Positions 26,822 to 33,729 of a stretch of DNA of 64,000 bases are shown piece after piece. A program made the translations under genes and the position numbers. The stretch is from Candidatus Competibacteraceae bacterium (GTDB lineage Bacteria > Pseudomonadota > Gammaproteobacteria > Competibacterales > Competibacteraceae): assembly GCA_016699715.1 (NCBI GenBank), contig CP065007.1, forward strand, positions 2,542,001 through 2,606,000, read 5' to 3'. How positions within the stretch are numbered: position 1 is the stretch's first letter; each line of letters opens with the position of its first letter. The notes beneath the pieces are model-generated. The model saw only the letters and a list, made by a program, of their open reading frames with translations, searched no databases and was not told the DNA's origin.

Positions 26822-26897
26822 GGGCCCTTAGCTCAACGGTCAGAGCAGGGGACTCATAATCCCTTGGTTGTAGGTTCGAATCCTACAGGGCCCACCA
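26822..26897 (+). tRNA. ileX: tRNA-Ile2 (anticodon CAU, lysidine type)
   Basis: 76 nt including encoded CCA. Acceptor GGGCCCT pairs AGGGCCC. The D arm holds AGCTC..GAGC, the anticodon loop is CTCATAA, and the T arm has GGTTCGAATCC. Anticodon CAU could mean Met, but overall similarity to the E. coli minor isoleucine tRNA (ileX) argues for tRNA-Ile2, whose C34 is modified to lysidine by TilS. Its 3' half serves as the attachment site of the island that follows. Confidence 0.9.
26849..26897 (+). repeat. attL: 49-bp direct repeat inside tRNA-Ile
   Basis: Identical to 36164-36212. Covers the anticodon stem-loop through the CCA end, the usual tyrosine-integrase target. The left copy is part of the intact tRNA gene, so integration restored a functional tRNA. 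Confidence 0.95.
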
Positions 26898-26907
26898 GTA
26901 AAATTAA

Positions 26908-26940
26908 GGAGTTAGGCGAAAGTCTAGCTCCTTTCCTTTT
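26908..26940 (+). terminator. Rho-independent terminator after tRNA-Ile
   Basis: GGAGTTAG, 8-nt loop, CTAGCTCC (one G-T wobble), then TTTCCTTTT. It is supplied by the island DNA just inside attL and would end the tRNA transcript, insulating the element from rpoD/tRNA read-through. Confidence 0.75.
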
Positions 26941-26945
26941 GCCTA

Positions 26946-26992
26946 CTGTCCACCGGTTGTCCACTCCATGAAAAGCACTGGCGATTGTCCAC
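26946..26992. promoter_or_regulatory. Left arm-type sites (TTGTCCAC) of the integrase
   Basis: Three copies close to attL: CTGTCCAC 26946-26953, TTGTCCAC 26957-26964 and TTGTCCAC 26985-26992. The first two lie in a 19-bp block (26947-26965) repeated exactly at 36032-36050 near attR. Matching octamers near both ends of a tyrosine-integrase element are the expected layout of Int arm or Xis binding sites. Confidence 0.65.
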
Positions 26993-27046
26993 AACAAAGA
27001 AACCGCTATTTCAGGGCATCGCCGGGCATCACTTCCAATAGTGCGT

Positions 27047-27319
27047 TCACCGCCGTTGCCGAAACTGTTCCCGCTCCCGGTCGTTGCGAATCCTCACCTT
27101 GAGGGCACGCCGGCAATTGCCACACACTTCCCCATCGTTCAGCTTGATTCCATCCGATCGGGCAAGGCGCCCGGTCGGAACGTGGTACATCGCCGCCGTT
27201 CGTCCGGGAACAGGCACGCGGCTTCCTTCGTAGCAGGTCACGGCAGGGTCTACCACATGCCATTTCATGGAACCTTGGGCCAGCTTCACCGCCACCACGT
27301 CATCATCATCAACACGCAT
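27047..27319 (-). CDS. Hypothetical protein with CxxC motif
   Basis: 90 aa; not recognised. ATG 27319 follows GGAGGG with good spacing, which favours it over the overlapping frame at 27006-27263. Acidic N-terminus (MRVDDDDVVAVKLAQG), a central KWHVVDPAVTCYEG segment, and a C-terminal basic region with CGNCRRALKVRIRNDRER, a possible half zinc-binding site or nucleic-acid contact. It is the last gene of the element on its leftward strand, and its upstream region is the iteron array, which could act as its operator. Confidence 0.6.
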   Translation of the reverse strand: MRVDDDDVVAVKLAQGSMKWHVVDPAVTCYEGSRVPVPGRTAAMYHVPTGRLARSDGIKLNDGEVCGNCRRALKVRIRNDREREQFRQRR

Positions 27320-27346
27320 AAATAGTTTCCCTCCCTATAGGGCTGT

Positions 27347-27584
27347 AAAAGTGGTAAAAGTGGTAAAAGTGGTAACCACGCCTTTATATTCAGTGAGTTA
27401 AGGGTTACCACTTTTAAACCAAAGTGGTAACCGCCCAAGGTAAAAGTGGTAACCGGACAGAATGCCGCCGCAACCACGGTTACCACTTTTGAGTTTTCGG
27501 TTACCACTTTTAAACCAAAGTGGTAACCCTTAACCTGTTGATTCTAAAAGTACGGTTACCACTTTTACCACTTTTACCACTTTT
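27347..27584. repeat. Twelve-copy iteron array with dyad layout
   Basis: The 8-9-mer (A)AAAGTGGT occurs six times forward (starts 27347, 27356, 27365, 27421, 27442, 27517) and six times inverted (27407, 27482, 27503, 27558, 27567, 27576). Three tandem direct copies open the array and three tandem inverted copies close it. Two identical 30-bp palindromes GGTTACCACTTT-TAAACC-AAAGTGGTAACC sit at 27403-27432 and 27499-27528. The stretch is AT-richer than its surroundings and has no coding potential. Most likely an origin or initiator/repressor-binding locus for the adjacent replication genes. Confidence 0.85.
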
Positions 27585-27600
27585 GTGGGGGTAGAGAGCC

Positions 27601-28578
27601 CTAACTTTCGAGAGCGGTTGCATCGAACATTAAAACCCGTTCCAACTTGCCGGCAATCTTCACCACGCGGGTGGTCCGTTCGCCGCCGCCCGGTATCGCG
27701 TCGCCAGGCAGCAACCAGCCGCGTTGCTGGCACTGGCGCCACAGGGCACGGGGCCGGATGTTCAGGCCGGTATCACCCTTGCGGAGCGCTTCGTTCACCG
27801 CTTCCAGGGTTGGAGTAGAGAGCAAGTACAGTTCCCGCTTGCTCTCGTTGCGCCAGCCGATACGGGGGCCGCGCAACGGCTCTTGGGCAAAGTTCCTGCT
27901 TCCATCATCCGTCAGCGGTTCCACATGGGCCGCGCCGCTGGCCAGCAATTCCGCCAGGGCCGCCCGGAAGCGTTCGGCGGGTTGCGAGTCGGACACGTGC
28001 CGGCTATGGCGCCGCGCCAGTTCCATCAGCACGTCAATCGGGTTCACATCGGGGAGAGTTAGGCCGGCCTGTTTGAAATGGCGAAACGCCAAGCCCATGC
28101 CTACCAGCAGGAAGGCCACTTGTTCAGGCGCCCGCCCGGATAGCCCTTGTTGCAGGGCCGCCGCGCGATACTCCGTCCATGCCCGCTTGGCATCCGCCAC
28201 CGCCTCATCGAATCGCGCCGCCAAGTCCTGGATGTAATCCGCCATGCAGCGTGCCAGCAACCCACCTTCCGCCGCCTCTTGTGCCCGAGTCAGCGCCGCC
28301 AAGTCCACATCACCCCGTTGCAGAGTGACTCCAAACAGCCGCGCGTTGATGCTTTCGCCGGTCGGCCATTGTTCCGCCGTGCCCACCGTCAGCCCGCGCG
28401 GGTAGCGGTCCGGCCGTTGCGACAAATCCGCCCGTAACCGGCCGCGCCCTTGCCGGTTGCCGCAACTGCGAATAACCCGGCTTATACCGTTTCTGAATAG
28501 AATTGAGCTGTTAGCCCAGCATCCAGGCTCATTGTTGGGCAACGCTGCGCTTTTGCCCAACCTACGACCTACAGGCAA
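27601..28578 (-). pseudogene. C-terminal fragment of DUF927-type helicase, separated by MITE
   Basis: The island-derived part begins at ~28482 (SRVIRSCGNRQGRGRL...) and continues the protein encoded at 28562-30178. Residues such as DLSQRPDRYPRGLTVGTAEQ and GESINARLFGV are the sensor/arginine-finger end of the ATPase fold, followed by a ~200-residue helical C-terminal region ending RVLMFDATALES. The first ~32 codons of the open frame are MITE sequence and cannot be native. Joining codons across the MITE (GTA|AGC) restores a continuous reading frame. No Shine-Dalgarno is visible for independent translation. Confidence 0.8.
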
Positions 28579-28606
28579 TAGCGTAAAATCTATGCAGAAT
28601 TGGTAT
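28485..28606. mobile_element. 122-bp MITE with IS630-like ends
   Basis: Flanked by TA duplications (28483-28484 and 28607-28608). Ends are imperfect inverted repeats: TACCGTTTCTGAATAGA on the left, and reading inward from the right ATACCAATTCTGCATAGAT. The right end closely matches the IS630-family element 2.6 kb away (ATACCGATTACTAATAGAT). Internal perfect 9-bp inverted repeat GTTGGGCAA/TTGCCCAAC (28534-28561). No coding capacity. The 124-bp net insertion is not a multiple of three and breaks the helicase gene. Confidence 0.85.
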
Positions 28607-30178
28607 TACCGTTGCGTCCAGGGCCGCTTGTTGGCTGGCGTTGGGTTGCGGGGCGTAGTCATCAATCACCGCCAGCGCATCCGCCAGGGCAAACAGCTTG
28701 CCCTCAATGGCGTTCGCGGAATCCGTCCAGTTCGCCGTTAAACAGGTCCGATCCATCGCCGCGCCGAAATGCGCCAACGCCAGCGCCGCGATGCTGCTTT
28801 TCTGGCTTTGCGAGGGTGCCTCAAGCCACAACATGAAATCGACGTTCAGTGCTTGAGCCAGGGGCGCCAGGTAGACACAGGCCAGCAGGGGCACACTCAC
28901 GGCCGGGGGTGCGATGTCCAGACAAGCCAGGGACGCCGCCGCCGCGTCCAATCGCTCTTGTGGCGTGGTCGAAAGTGCCGGCAGTTCGTAGCGATTCAGG
29001 CCGGATAGGTCTACCTCGATACCGGCCGCCGATCCGGCCGCGCCCAACGCGCCGCCACCGTGCAGGTACAACCACGCGCCGTCCACTTGGCGCCATCCGG
29101 TATGGGTGTAGACGGTGCGCCGCTCCACCGCGCCTTTGGCATGGGAGAGGGTTTGAATCGCCGCGCGAAGGGTGTCTTTCTTCCCGTTGCCGGGTTCAAC
29201 GATGCACTGCGTTCCCCAGTTCTTCGCGGGCCAGCCCATGGCCATGAATTCTTCAAAGGTTACCGACACGCGGGGCAAGGGGCGTCCGCCTTGCTCACCT
29301 TCCAGGGCCAGCGACAGATTGATTTCCAACCCGTTATCACAGGCCAGTTCTTCCACGATGCGGGCCGTGAAGTTGCACAACGGCTGTTCCTCGGGTTCGC
29401 CCGCCGCGTTGAACCGGACCACCATCATTCCGCGCGAGGCCGCCACATAGCGCCCACCACCCATGCCCGCCGGCTTGCCCTTGGGGCGTTCGGGCTTGAC
29501 CTCATCCGCCAGCCAGTCCGCCGGGGGCGGTTCGCCCTGTTCCGCGATGGCCAGCAATTCCGCCGCCAGTTCGCCGCGCCGGTCTTCTGGTATCGGGTCG
29601 AAGCCGTTCCACTTGGGCAACCGTTCCGCCAGCCAATCCGCCGCGTCGCCTTTCTCGGGGAGTTGCGGCAAGCGGACAATTCGAATCTCGGGAGCGAGGG
29701 AAAGCGTCGCCAGCGCCTTGCACGCCGCCCGTGCGTAATCTTCGCCGGGCCGGTCGTTGTCCGGGAGCAAGTAGACTTGCGGCACACCCGCCAGGGCCGC
29801 CCAATCGCCGCCGGCCGCCTTGTTCGCGCCGCCTTGGGCGGATACCGCCGCCAGTCCCAGCGAGTGCAGGGCCGCCGCTACCTTTTCCCCTTCCACCACG
29901 AACGCCGGGGCTTGGTGTCCGTTCAATCGTTCCGCGCCGAACAGCACGGGCGCCGTTGGGCCGCCGGCCTTGAAGCCGGAAGCGTTCGGCTGGAAGTAGG
30001 GGATGACTTGCTTACCGTTGCGGTCGGAGTCGAAGCGCGCCACGACTCCAAGGGGTTCGCCCGCCGGGTTGCGATACCACCAGCACGCCTTGAAGGGATA
30101 GAACGCGCCGGTTCGGTCTTTCCAGGCTTTGGGAATGAAGGCCGGCCGGTGCGATGGGGAAAATTCTAGGTTGTTCAT
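28562..30178 (-). CDS. TOPRIM + DUF927-type primase/helicase, C-terminus truncated by MITE
   Basis: Replication protein of the island. Start ATG 30178 (MNNLEFSPSHRPAFIPKAW) chosen because the upstream open frame overlaps the preceding gene without similarity. N-terminal TOPRIM-like domain (FVVEGEKVAAALHSLG and YLLPDNDRPGEDYA, ~residues 85-150). Then a long DUF927-like ATPase domain (GWRQVDGAWLYLHGGGALG) with an unusual P-loop APSQSQKSS, lacking the usual Gly, and Walker B VIDDYAP. The native chain stops at DATV. The final ~14 residues (PILHRFYAIACRS) are read from the MITE, so the sensor region is lost. Full-length protein would be ~820 aa. Function after truncation is doubtful. Confidence 0.75.
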   Translation of the reverse strand: MNNLEFSPSHRPAFIPKAWKDRTGAFYPFKACWWYRNPAGEPLGVVARFDSDRNGKQVIPYFQPNASGFKAGGPTAPVLFGAERLNGHQAPAFVVEGEKVAAALHSLGLAAVSAQGGANKAAGGDWAALAGVPQVYLLPDNDRPGEDYARAACKALATLSLAPEIRIVRLPQLPEKGDAADWLAERLPKWNGFDPIPEDRRGELAAELLAIAEQGEPPPADWLADEVKPERPKGKPAGMGGGRYVAASRGMMVVRFNAAGEPEEQPLCNFTARIVEELACDNGLEINLSLALEGEQGGRPLPRVSVTFEEFMAMGWPAKNWGTQCIVEPGNGKKDTLRAAIQTLSHAKGAVERRTVYTHTGWRQVDGAWLYLHGGGALGAAGSAAGIEVDLSGLNRYELPALSTTPQERLDAAAASLACLDIAPPAVSVPLLACVYLAPLAQALNVDFMLWLEAPSQSQKSSIAALALAHFGAAMDRTCLTANWTDSANAIEGKLFALADALAVIDDYAPQPNASQQAALDATVIPILHRFYAIACRS

Positions 30179-30254
30179 AAGAGGGTTCCGCCGCAGGGGG
30201 AACGGGGTAAAATGCCTATCGGTTTGGTAGGAATTCACCCGCTCCCGGTGGTGT

Positions 30255-31157
30255 TCAAGTCGCGCTATGGGGTGCGGGTTTTTCTTTGAGCCACGCCACC
30301 AGCACCCGCCGTTCGGCCTGTTCGATTTCGATGGCTTGCCGATAAACGGCCATGTCCAGATAACTGCTGATGGCGTCTTGCAGGATGCTGGCGAGTACAT
30401 CCGGGGGGAGCGCTTCCGCTTGCACGGTTTCACCCGTGAAGTTGCGCCGGTCGGTTTCCTTGGGCGGGGCCGTGGGCAAGCTATGGCGCGTAATGTGGTC
30501 GGGAGTTACGGCAAGGCGGATAAACTCGGCATCGCCGCCGAATTCGTTGATGAACGCCCGCACGTCTTCATCCAGCGAACCGAAAATGTGAACGCCGCTG
30601 GGGTCGTGGTCGCCGATGTGTAGAACCAGCACCCGGCCGATTCGGGCGAATGCCTGCGCCATGTCGTGCTTGACGGTCACGGAGTCGAAGCCGCCGCTGG
30701 AATAGACGGGGATGCTGTACGGTTCGCAAATCCGCTCAAGCTGGGGCGCCATGCCAGCCGCCTCACACCATGCCGCCAGTTGGACGGGTTGCCCGCGCTG
30801 GCGGTCGATTCGATAGCCTTCCGCCGTAGCAATCAGAGAACGCTTTGCCCCTTCCAGGGTATGCCAGCCCTGCCAGCGGGCGCCGTGAAAGCCGTCATCC
30901 CGAATCACGCCGAACGGAATCAACCGCGCCCGCCGGGCTTTGTTCAGGGTTTCACAAAGCCGTTCGTAATCCCTCTCCGTCTTGGAGTAGCCATACGCGC
31001 CCACCAGCCGGTAGAACACTTGCCTCAAGGTCAAAGGCAAATGCTTTTGGTATTCCTCCAAGACGGCTTGCGCCTGTTCAATCAGCACCCGCGTTTTCGT
31101 TTGCGGTTTCCAGTTGATAAAGCCACGGGGCCGGCCATGAATTGCAGTCGCCAGCAT
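30255..31157 (-). CDS. Winged-helix/TOPRIM protein resembling topoisomerase VI subunit A
   Basis: 300 aa. Residues ~40-60 (LPLTLRQVFYRLVG) look like the catalytic-Tyr winged helix of the TopoVI-A/Spo11 fold, followed by LCETLNKARRARLIPFGVIRDDG. A TOPRIM-like core carries VLHIGDHDPSG (DxD metal site, ~residue 193-203), but I see no clear TOPRIM Glu. Such proteins recur on plasmids and phages; the exact activity is unknown, and I infer nicking or DNA-cleaving help to replication. The natural Shine-Dalgarno (GGAG in the end of the CHC2 gene) is now 1.1 kb away because an IS630 element inserted between, so expression may be reduced. Confidence 0.6.
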   Translation of the reverse strand: MLATAIHGRPRGFINWKPQTKTRVLIEQAQAVLEEYQKHLPLTLRQVFYRLVGAYGYSKTERDYERLCETLNKARRARLIPFGVIRDDGFHGARWQGWHTLEGAKRSLIATAEGYRIDRQRGQPVQLAAWCEAAGMAPQLERICEPYSIPVYSSGGFDSVTVKHDMAQAFARIGRVLVLHIGDHDPSGVHIFGSLDEDVRAFINEFGGDAEFIRLAVTPDHITRHSLPTAPPKETDRRNFTGETVQAEALPPDVLASILQDAISSYLDMAVYRQAIEIEQAERRVLVAWLKEKPAPHSAT

Positions 31158-31222
31158 GGTTATACCATTTACGATTAGATTTTGTTATCATACTCATTTA
31201 ACCTACTTTTATTGATCCAGTC

Positions 31223-31726
31223 ATGAGCCGCTCATTACAAGTCGAAATCCACGAATCCTCCGAAGAACTAAAGCGCATAATGAATGAACAAACTCACGCC
31301 AAGTTTCGAGAGCGATTACAAATTCTATATTGGATTAAAAGTGAAATTTTTCATTCTTTACAAGAGTTAGCCGATCATTTAGGGCGATCGAAATCCGTCA
31401 TTGTCAAGTGGCTCAAAGTATATCGTACCCAAGGCTTAATCGGGCTGTTGCAGTGGAATTATCATGGCGGCCGTCGTTCGAGAATTACCGAAGCTATGAG
31501 AGAGGCACTCCAGCGCCGTCTGGACGATCCGACTCATGGATTTCATAGTTACGGACAAATCCAGCAGTGGCTTCTCCAGGAATACGAGGTCGATATTCCT
31601 TATTCAACAGTGCATCAAGTCGTTCGTTATCAACTCAAAGCAAAACTTAAAGTGGCGCGGCCAACGAGCGTTCATCGCCATGAAGAGGCGGTGGTTTCTT
31701 TTAAAAAAACTTCCACGACAACTTGA
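31223..31726 (+). CDS. IS630-family transposase, N-terminal frame
   Basis: 167 aa ending in a frame change. Contains the helix-turn-helix DNA-binding part (LQELADHLGRSKSVIVKWLK) and a second HTH-like block (GFHSYGQIQQWLLQEY) that bind the terminal repeats. The frame leaves the family similarity at a run of seven A (31703-31709), after which the stop comes quickly. The catalytic domain is read in the next frame. Confidence 0.85.
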   Translation: MSRSLQVEIHESSEELKRIMNEQTHAKFRERLQILYWIKSEIFHSLQELADHLGRSKSVIVKWLKVYRTQGLIGLLQWNYHGGRRSRITEAMREALQRRLDDPTHGFHSYGQIQQWLLQEYEVDIPYSTVHQVVRYQLKAKLKVARPTSVHRHEEAVVSFKKTSTTT

Positions 31727-32282
31727 ATTAATTGATATTCTTCAGCAAGTTGAAAATGAAGCGGTCCGGCCTTTACGGTATTGGTGCCAAGATGAAAGTC
31801 GCTTTGGATTAAAAACGATCACCCGGCGGGTCATCACCGCACTGGGGATTAAGCCAGTTGGTCCAGTTCAATGGACCTTTCAATCATTTTGGCTCTATGG
31901 TGCCATTGAGCCACTGAGTGGCGAAAACTTCTTTTTAGAATTTTCCCATTTAGATGCTGATTGCTTTCAGTGGTTTTTGAATGAATTTTCTAAAACTTAT
32001 CCGCACAGCCTCAACGTAATTCAATTGGATAACGGTCGCTTTCATTCTGCCAAAAAACTCGTAATCCCCGATAATGTCGTCTTATTATTCCAACCGCCTT
32101 ACAGTCCCGATGTGAACCCCATTGAGCGTGTTTGGCAATCAATGAAAGATCAATTGTGTTGGATCAATTTAAAAACCCTAGATGAACTACGTAAAAAAGT
32201 GGATGAACTCATTCAATCGCTTCTCCCAAGCGAAGTGGTTTCTTTGACCAGTTTTGATTTTATTTTATCCGCACTAAAGTAG
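31536..32282 (+). CDS. IS630-family transposase, C-terminal DDE frame
   Basis: The family-like portion begins at ~31700 (FLLKKLPRQLELID). Catalytic acidic residues are all present: CQDESRFG, IQLDNGRFHS and DVNPIERVWQ give the D-D-E triad of the IS630/Tc1 superfamily. Residues before ~31700 are an out-of-frame overlap with the N-terminal frame. Joining the frames needs +1 movement at the A7 run, by programmed or transcriptional slippage, or the copy is inactivated by one inserted A. Confidence 0.85.
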   Translation: MDFIVTDKSSSGFSRNTRSIFLIQQCIKSFVINSKQNLKWRGQRAFIAMKRRWFLLKKLPRQLELIDILQQVENEAVRPLRYWCQDESRFGLKTITRRVITALGIKPVGPVQWTFQSFWLYGAIEPLSGENFFLEFSHLDADCFQWFLNEFSKTYPHSLNVIQLDNGRFHSAKKLVIPDNVVLLFQPPYSPDVNPIERVWQSMKDQLCWINLKTLDELRKKVDELIQSLLPSEVVSLTSFDFILSALK

Positions 32283-32304
32283 TAAAATCTATTAGTAATC
32301 GGTA

Positions 32305-32601
32305 TTAATTCTCCAGGGTCAATAAATACCGCCGCGCCAAATCATCGATTGCGTCACGAAATGACAGCCGGTTCAGCTTGGCGTGAAAGGAAATGAGGTC
32401 GCCTTTCTCGCCACACCCGAAACAGCGGAAGCCGCCGTTGTGCAGATTGACGGCAAGGGACGGATCGGTGTCCGCGTGAAAAGGGCACACCGCTAAAATC
32501 CAGCCTTTAGCGCTCGGTTTGCCTCTCCAAGTCAAAGCCGCGCGGTAAAAACTCTCGGGGTCAATTGCTGATTTGATGGTTTCCGCTGATATGCGGGGCA
32601 T
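32305..32601 (-). CDS. Small CHC2 zinc-finger primase-like protein
   Basis: 98 aa, ATG 32601. It is essentially just a DnaG-type zinc-binding domain: CPFHADTDPSLAVNL and FRCFGCGEKGDLISFH (Cys39, His42, Cys60, Cys63), followed by a short helix (DAIDDLARRYLL). The catalytic primase core is absent from this chain. The TOPRIM-bearing proteins encoded next in the operon could supply the rest of a split primase. A longer upstream open frame (to 33063) lacks similarity and is not used. The stop TAA lies at the IS630 junction. Confidence 0.75.
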   Translation of the reverse strand: MPRISAETIKSAIDPESFYRAALTWRGKPSAKGWILAVCPFHADTDPSLAVNLHNGGFRCFGCGEKGDLISFHAKLNRLSFRDAIDDLARRYLLTLEN

Positions 32602-32867
32602 GGTTTCAACTCCGATAATGGACGATGAAACCCGGCGGTGGCGCCGGGAAACGGGCGGGTCTGAGAAACTGCAACGAAGAGCAGCGCGCGCCCTTGCGGG
32701 TAGCGCATCCCGCCCGCTCCCGACAGAGGAGGCAGGCTTGCACGCGAATTCCAGGCGGAATCCGGGCATTAAAAAAGCACGTTGACGGAGTGCGGGGCCG
32801 CTTCGTTTGGCGTTTCTCAGGCGCCGGGAACAAGCATAGTCCTGGGCCGGGCAATGGGCAAGTGGCG

Positions 32868-33236
32868 TCATGCGCTCAGCCTCGCGCGGATCTGAAGCAA
32901 GTACTGGGTTGCTTTGGTGGCCGCTTGGCTGCCGTCGTGCTTGTCGGGGTGGCAGCAGAGTAACAGCCGAGGAAGTTGCTCCCGGAGTTCGTCCAACGGT
33001 GGAATGGCGAGCGCCGCCGATTGTGAAAGGAGGGCGTGCACCTGCGCACGCAACCGGCGGCATTCAGCGTTGGACTCGAGGTATCGCGCCCGCCACGATT
33101 CCCGGTCGGCCGCGTGAGTCTCCGCCGCTTCCGCTCGTTTGTTCTCCTTAAAGCAGCGGATGCACAGGAGTTTCCACGTTTCATCCACGCCACGGTGAAA
33201 CGGGGCGCCACATCGCGAGCAAAACGCAGTGGTCAC
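32868..33236 (-). CDS. Zinc-ribbon protein with J-domain-like HPDKH motif
   Basis: 122 aa from GTG 33236, which overlaps the preceding gene's stop (GTGA). N-terminal four-Cys ribbon (FCSRCGAPFH ... LLCIRCFKE), a basic coiled middle (AEAAETHAADRESWRARY), and near the C-terminus LLCCHPDKHDGSQAA, the HPD loop typical of DnaJ-like co-chaperones. The helix after HPD is short, so this is a minimal or degenerate J domain. It may recruit the host DnaK chaperone during replication initiation, an inference only. Confidence 0.55.
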   Translation of the reverse strand: MTTAFCSRCGAPFHRGVDETWKLLCIRCFKENKRAEAAETHAADRESWRARYLESNAECRRLRAQVHALLSQSAALAIPPLDELREQLPRLLLCCHPDKHDGSQAATKATQYLLQIRARLSA

Positions 33237-33511
33237 AATTCCAGCCCCAATTGCACCGCGCCACCGGGCCGCCAGCCGGGCGGAAGCGCGTAACAAACCG
33301 GTGGATTCAACTCGGTATCTGGGCCGGGGTTCGGCATGGGCCGGGATTCGATAGGCCAGCCATCACGGCGCAGTTGATGAACCACGGCGCCCAATCGCCA
33401 GCCACCACGCCCATTGCAGGCGCCAATTAAATCGGGGTGCGTCAATGCTTTTCCTGCCAGCAACTGGAGCCGAACCCAAGCGAGTTGCGAACCGCCCTCA
33501 AGCCGCCGCAT
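33233..33511 (-). CDS. Phage-type winged-helix-like hypothetical protein
   Basis: 92 aa from ATG 33511, which overlaps the upstream HTH gene by 14 nt. Segment LTHPDLIGACNGRGGWRLGAVVHQLRRDGWPIESR resembles a winged-helix domain as seen in small regulatory genes of prophages (only the first part quoted matters: LIGACNGRGGWRLGAVV). C-terminal half is Pro-rich. Translation appears coupled on both sides (ATG within the preceding gene, stop shared with the next GTG). I do not assign a function. Confidence 0.5.
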   Translation of the reverse strand: MRRLEGGSQLAWVRLQLLAGKALTHPDLIGACNGRGGWRLGAVVHQLRRDGWPIESRPMPNPGPDTELNPPVCYALPPGWRPGGAVQLGLEL

Positions 33512-33728
33512 GGTCGCCGCCCTGCTTTTCCCGAATCCATTCCTGGAACTGTTCCGCGTCAATCAATACCCGACGACCCACACGGAGTATCGCGCGGTCT
33601 AGTCCATTGCCGGGAATAGGGCCTTGCGACGATTGCCTTTCCTTGGAGCAGAAAACCAGGTTGCGTAGAGCCGGTTCAGAGAACGCCGGGAAGCGTTCCG
33701 ATAATTGGCGAATCGTTAGAGGTTGCAT
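33498..33728 (-). CDS. Small HTH protein, excisionase/AlpA-like
   Basis: 76 aa. MerR/Xis-type layout: LTIRQLSERFPAFSEPALRNLV (HTH) and the wing RVGRRVLIDAEQFQEWIREK, as in excisionases and AlpA regulators that bend attachment-site DNA or activate integrase. GAGGA lies about 10 nt before the ATG. The start region sits inside a long palindrome (33730-33778), a candidate autoregulatory operator. Confidence 0.7.
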   Translation of the reverse strand: MQPLTIRQLSERFPAFSEPALRNLVFCSKERQSSQGPIPGNGLDRAILRVGRRVLIDAEQFQEWIREKQGGDHAAA

Positions 33729-33729
33729 T

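Larger units (their letters stand above)
31163..32305 (+). mobile_element. IS630-family insertion sequence (1143 bp)
   Basis: TA duplications at 31161-31162 and 32306-32307. Terminal inverted repeats: left TACCATTTACGATTAGATT, right (reverse complement) ATACCGATTACTAATAGAT. GC content is far below the host element, so it is a recent arrival. Contains one transposase in two overlapping frames. Insertion point lies exactly at the TAA stop of the CHC2 gene and does not change its product. Confidence 0.92.

Noticed and set aside
26822..26897. Initiator or elongator tRNA-Met
   Set aside because: Anticodon is CAU, but the body matches the minor isoleucine tRNA and lacks the initiator's three G-C anticodon-stem pairs pattern; confidence is moderate.
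27006..27263. 85-aa frame overlapping the hypothetical gene 27047-27319
   Set aside because: No Shine-Dalgarno and atypical composition; the other frame has GGAGGG upstream.
27347..27584. CRISPR array
   Set aside because: Repeats are short (8-9 bp), occur in both orientations, and are tandem or unevenly spaced with no unique 30-nt spacers or cas genes.
29060..30169. 369-aa open frame antisense to the island helicase
   Set aside because: Complement of a well-supported coding gene; residue composition is unlike a real protein.
32602..33063. N-terminal extension of the CHC2 protein to 252 aa
   Set aside because: Residues before the ATG at 32601 are low-complexity and overlap the adjacent zinc-ribbon gene; the 98-aa protein is self-contained.
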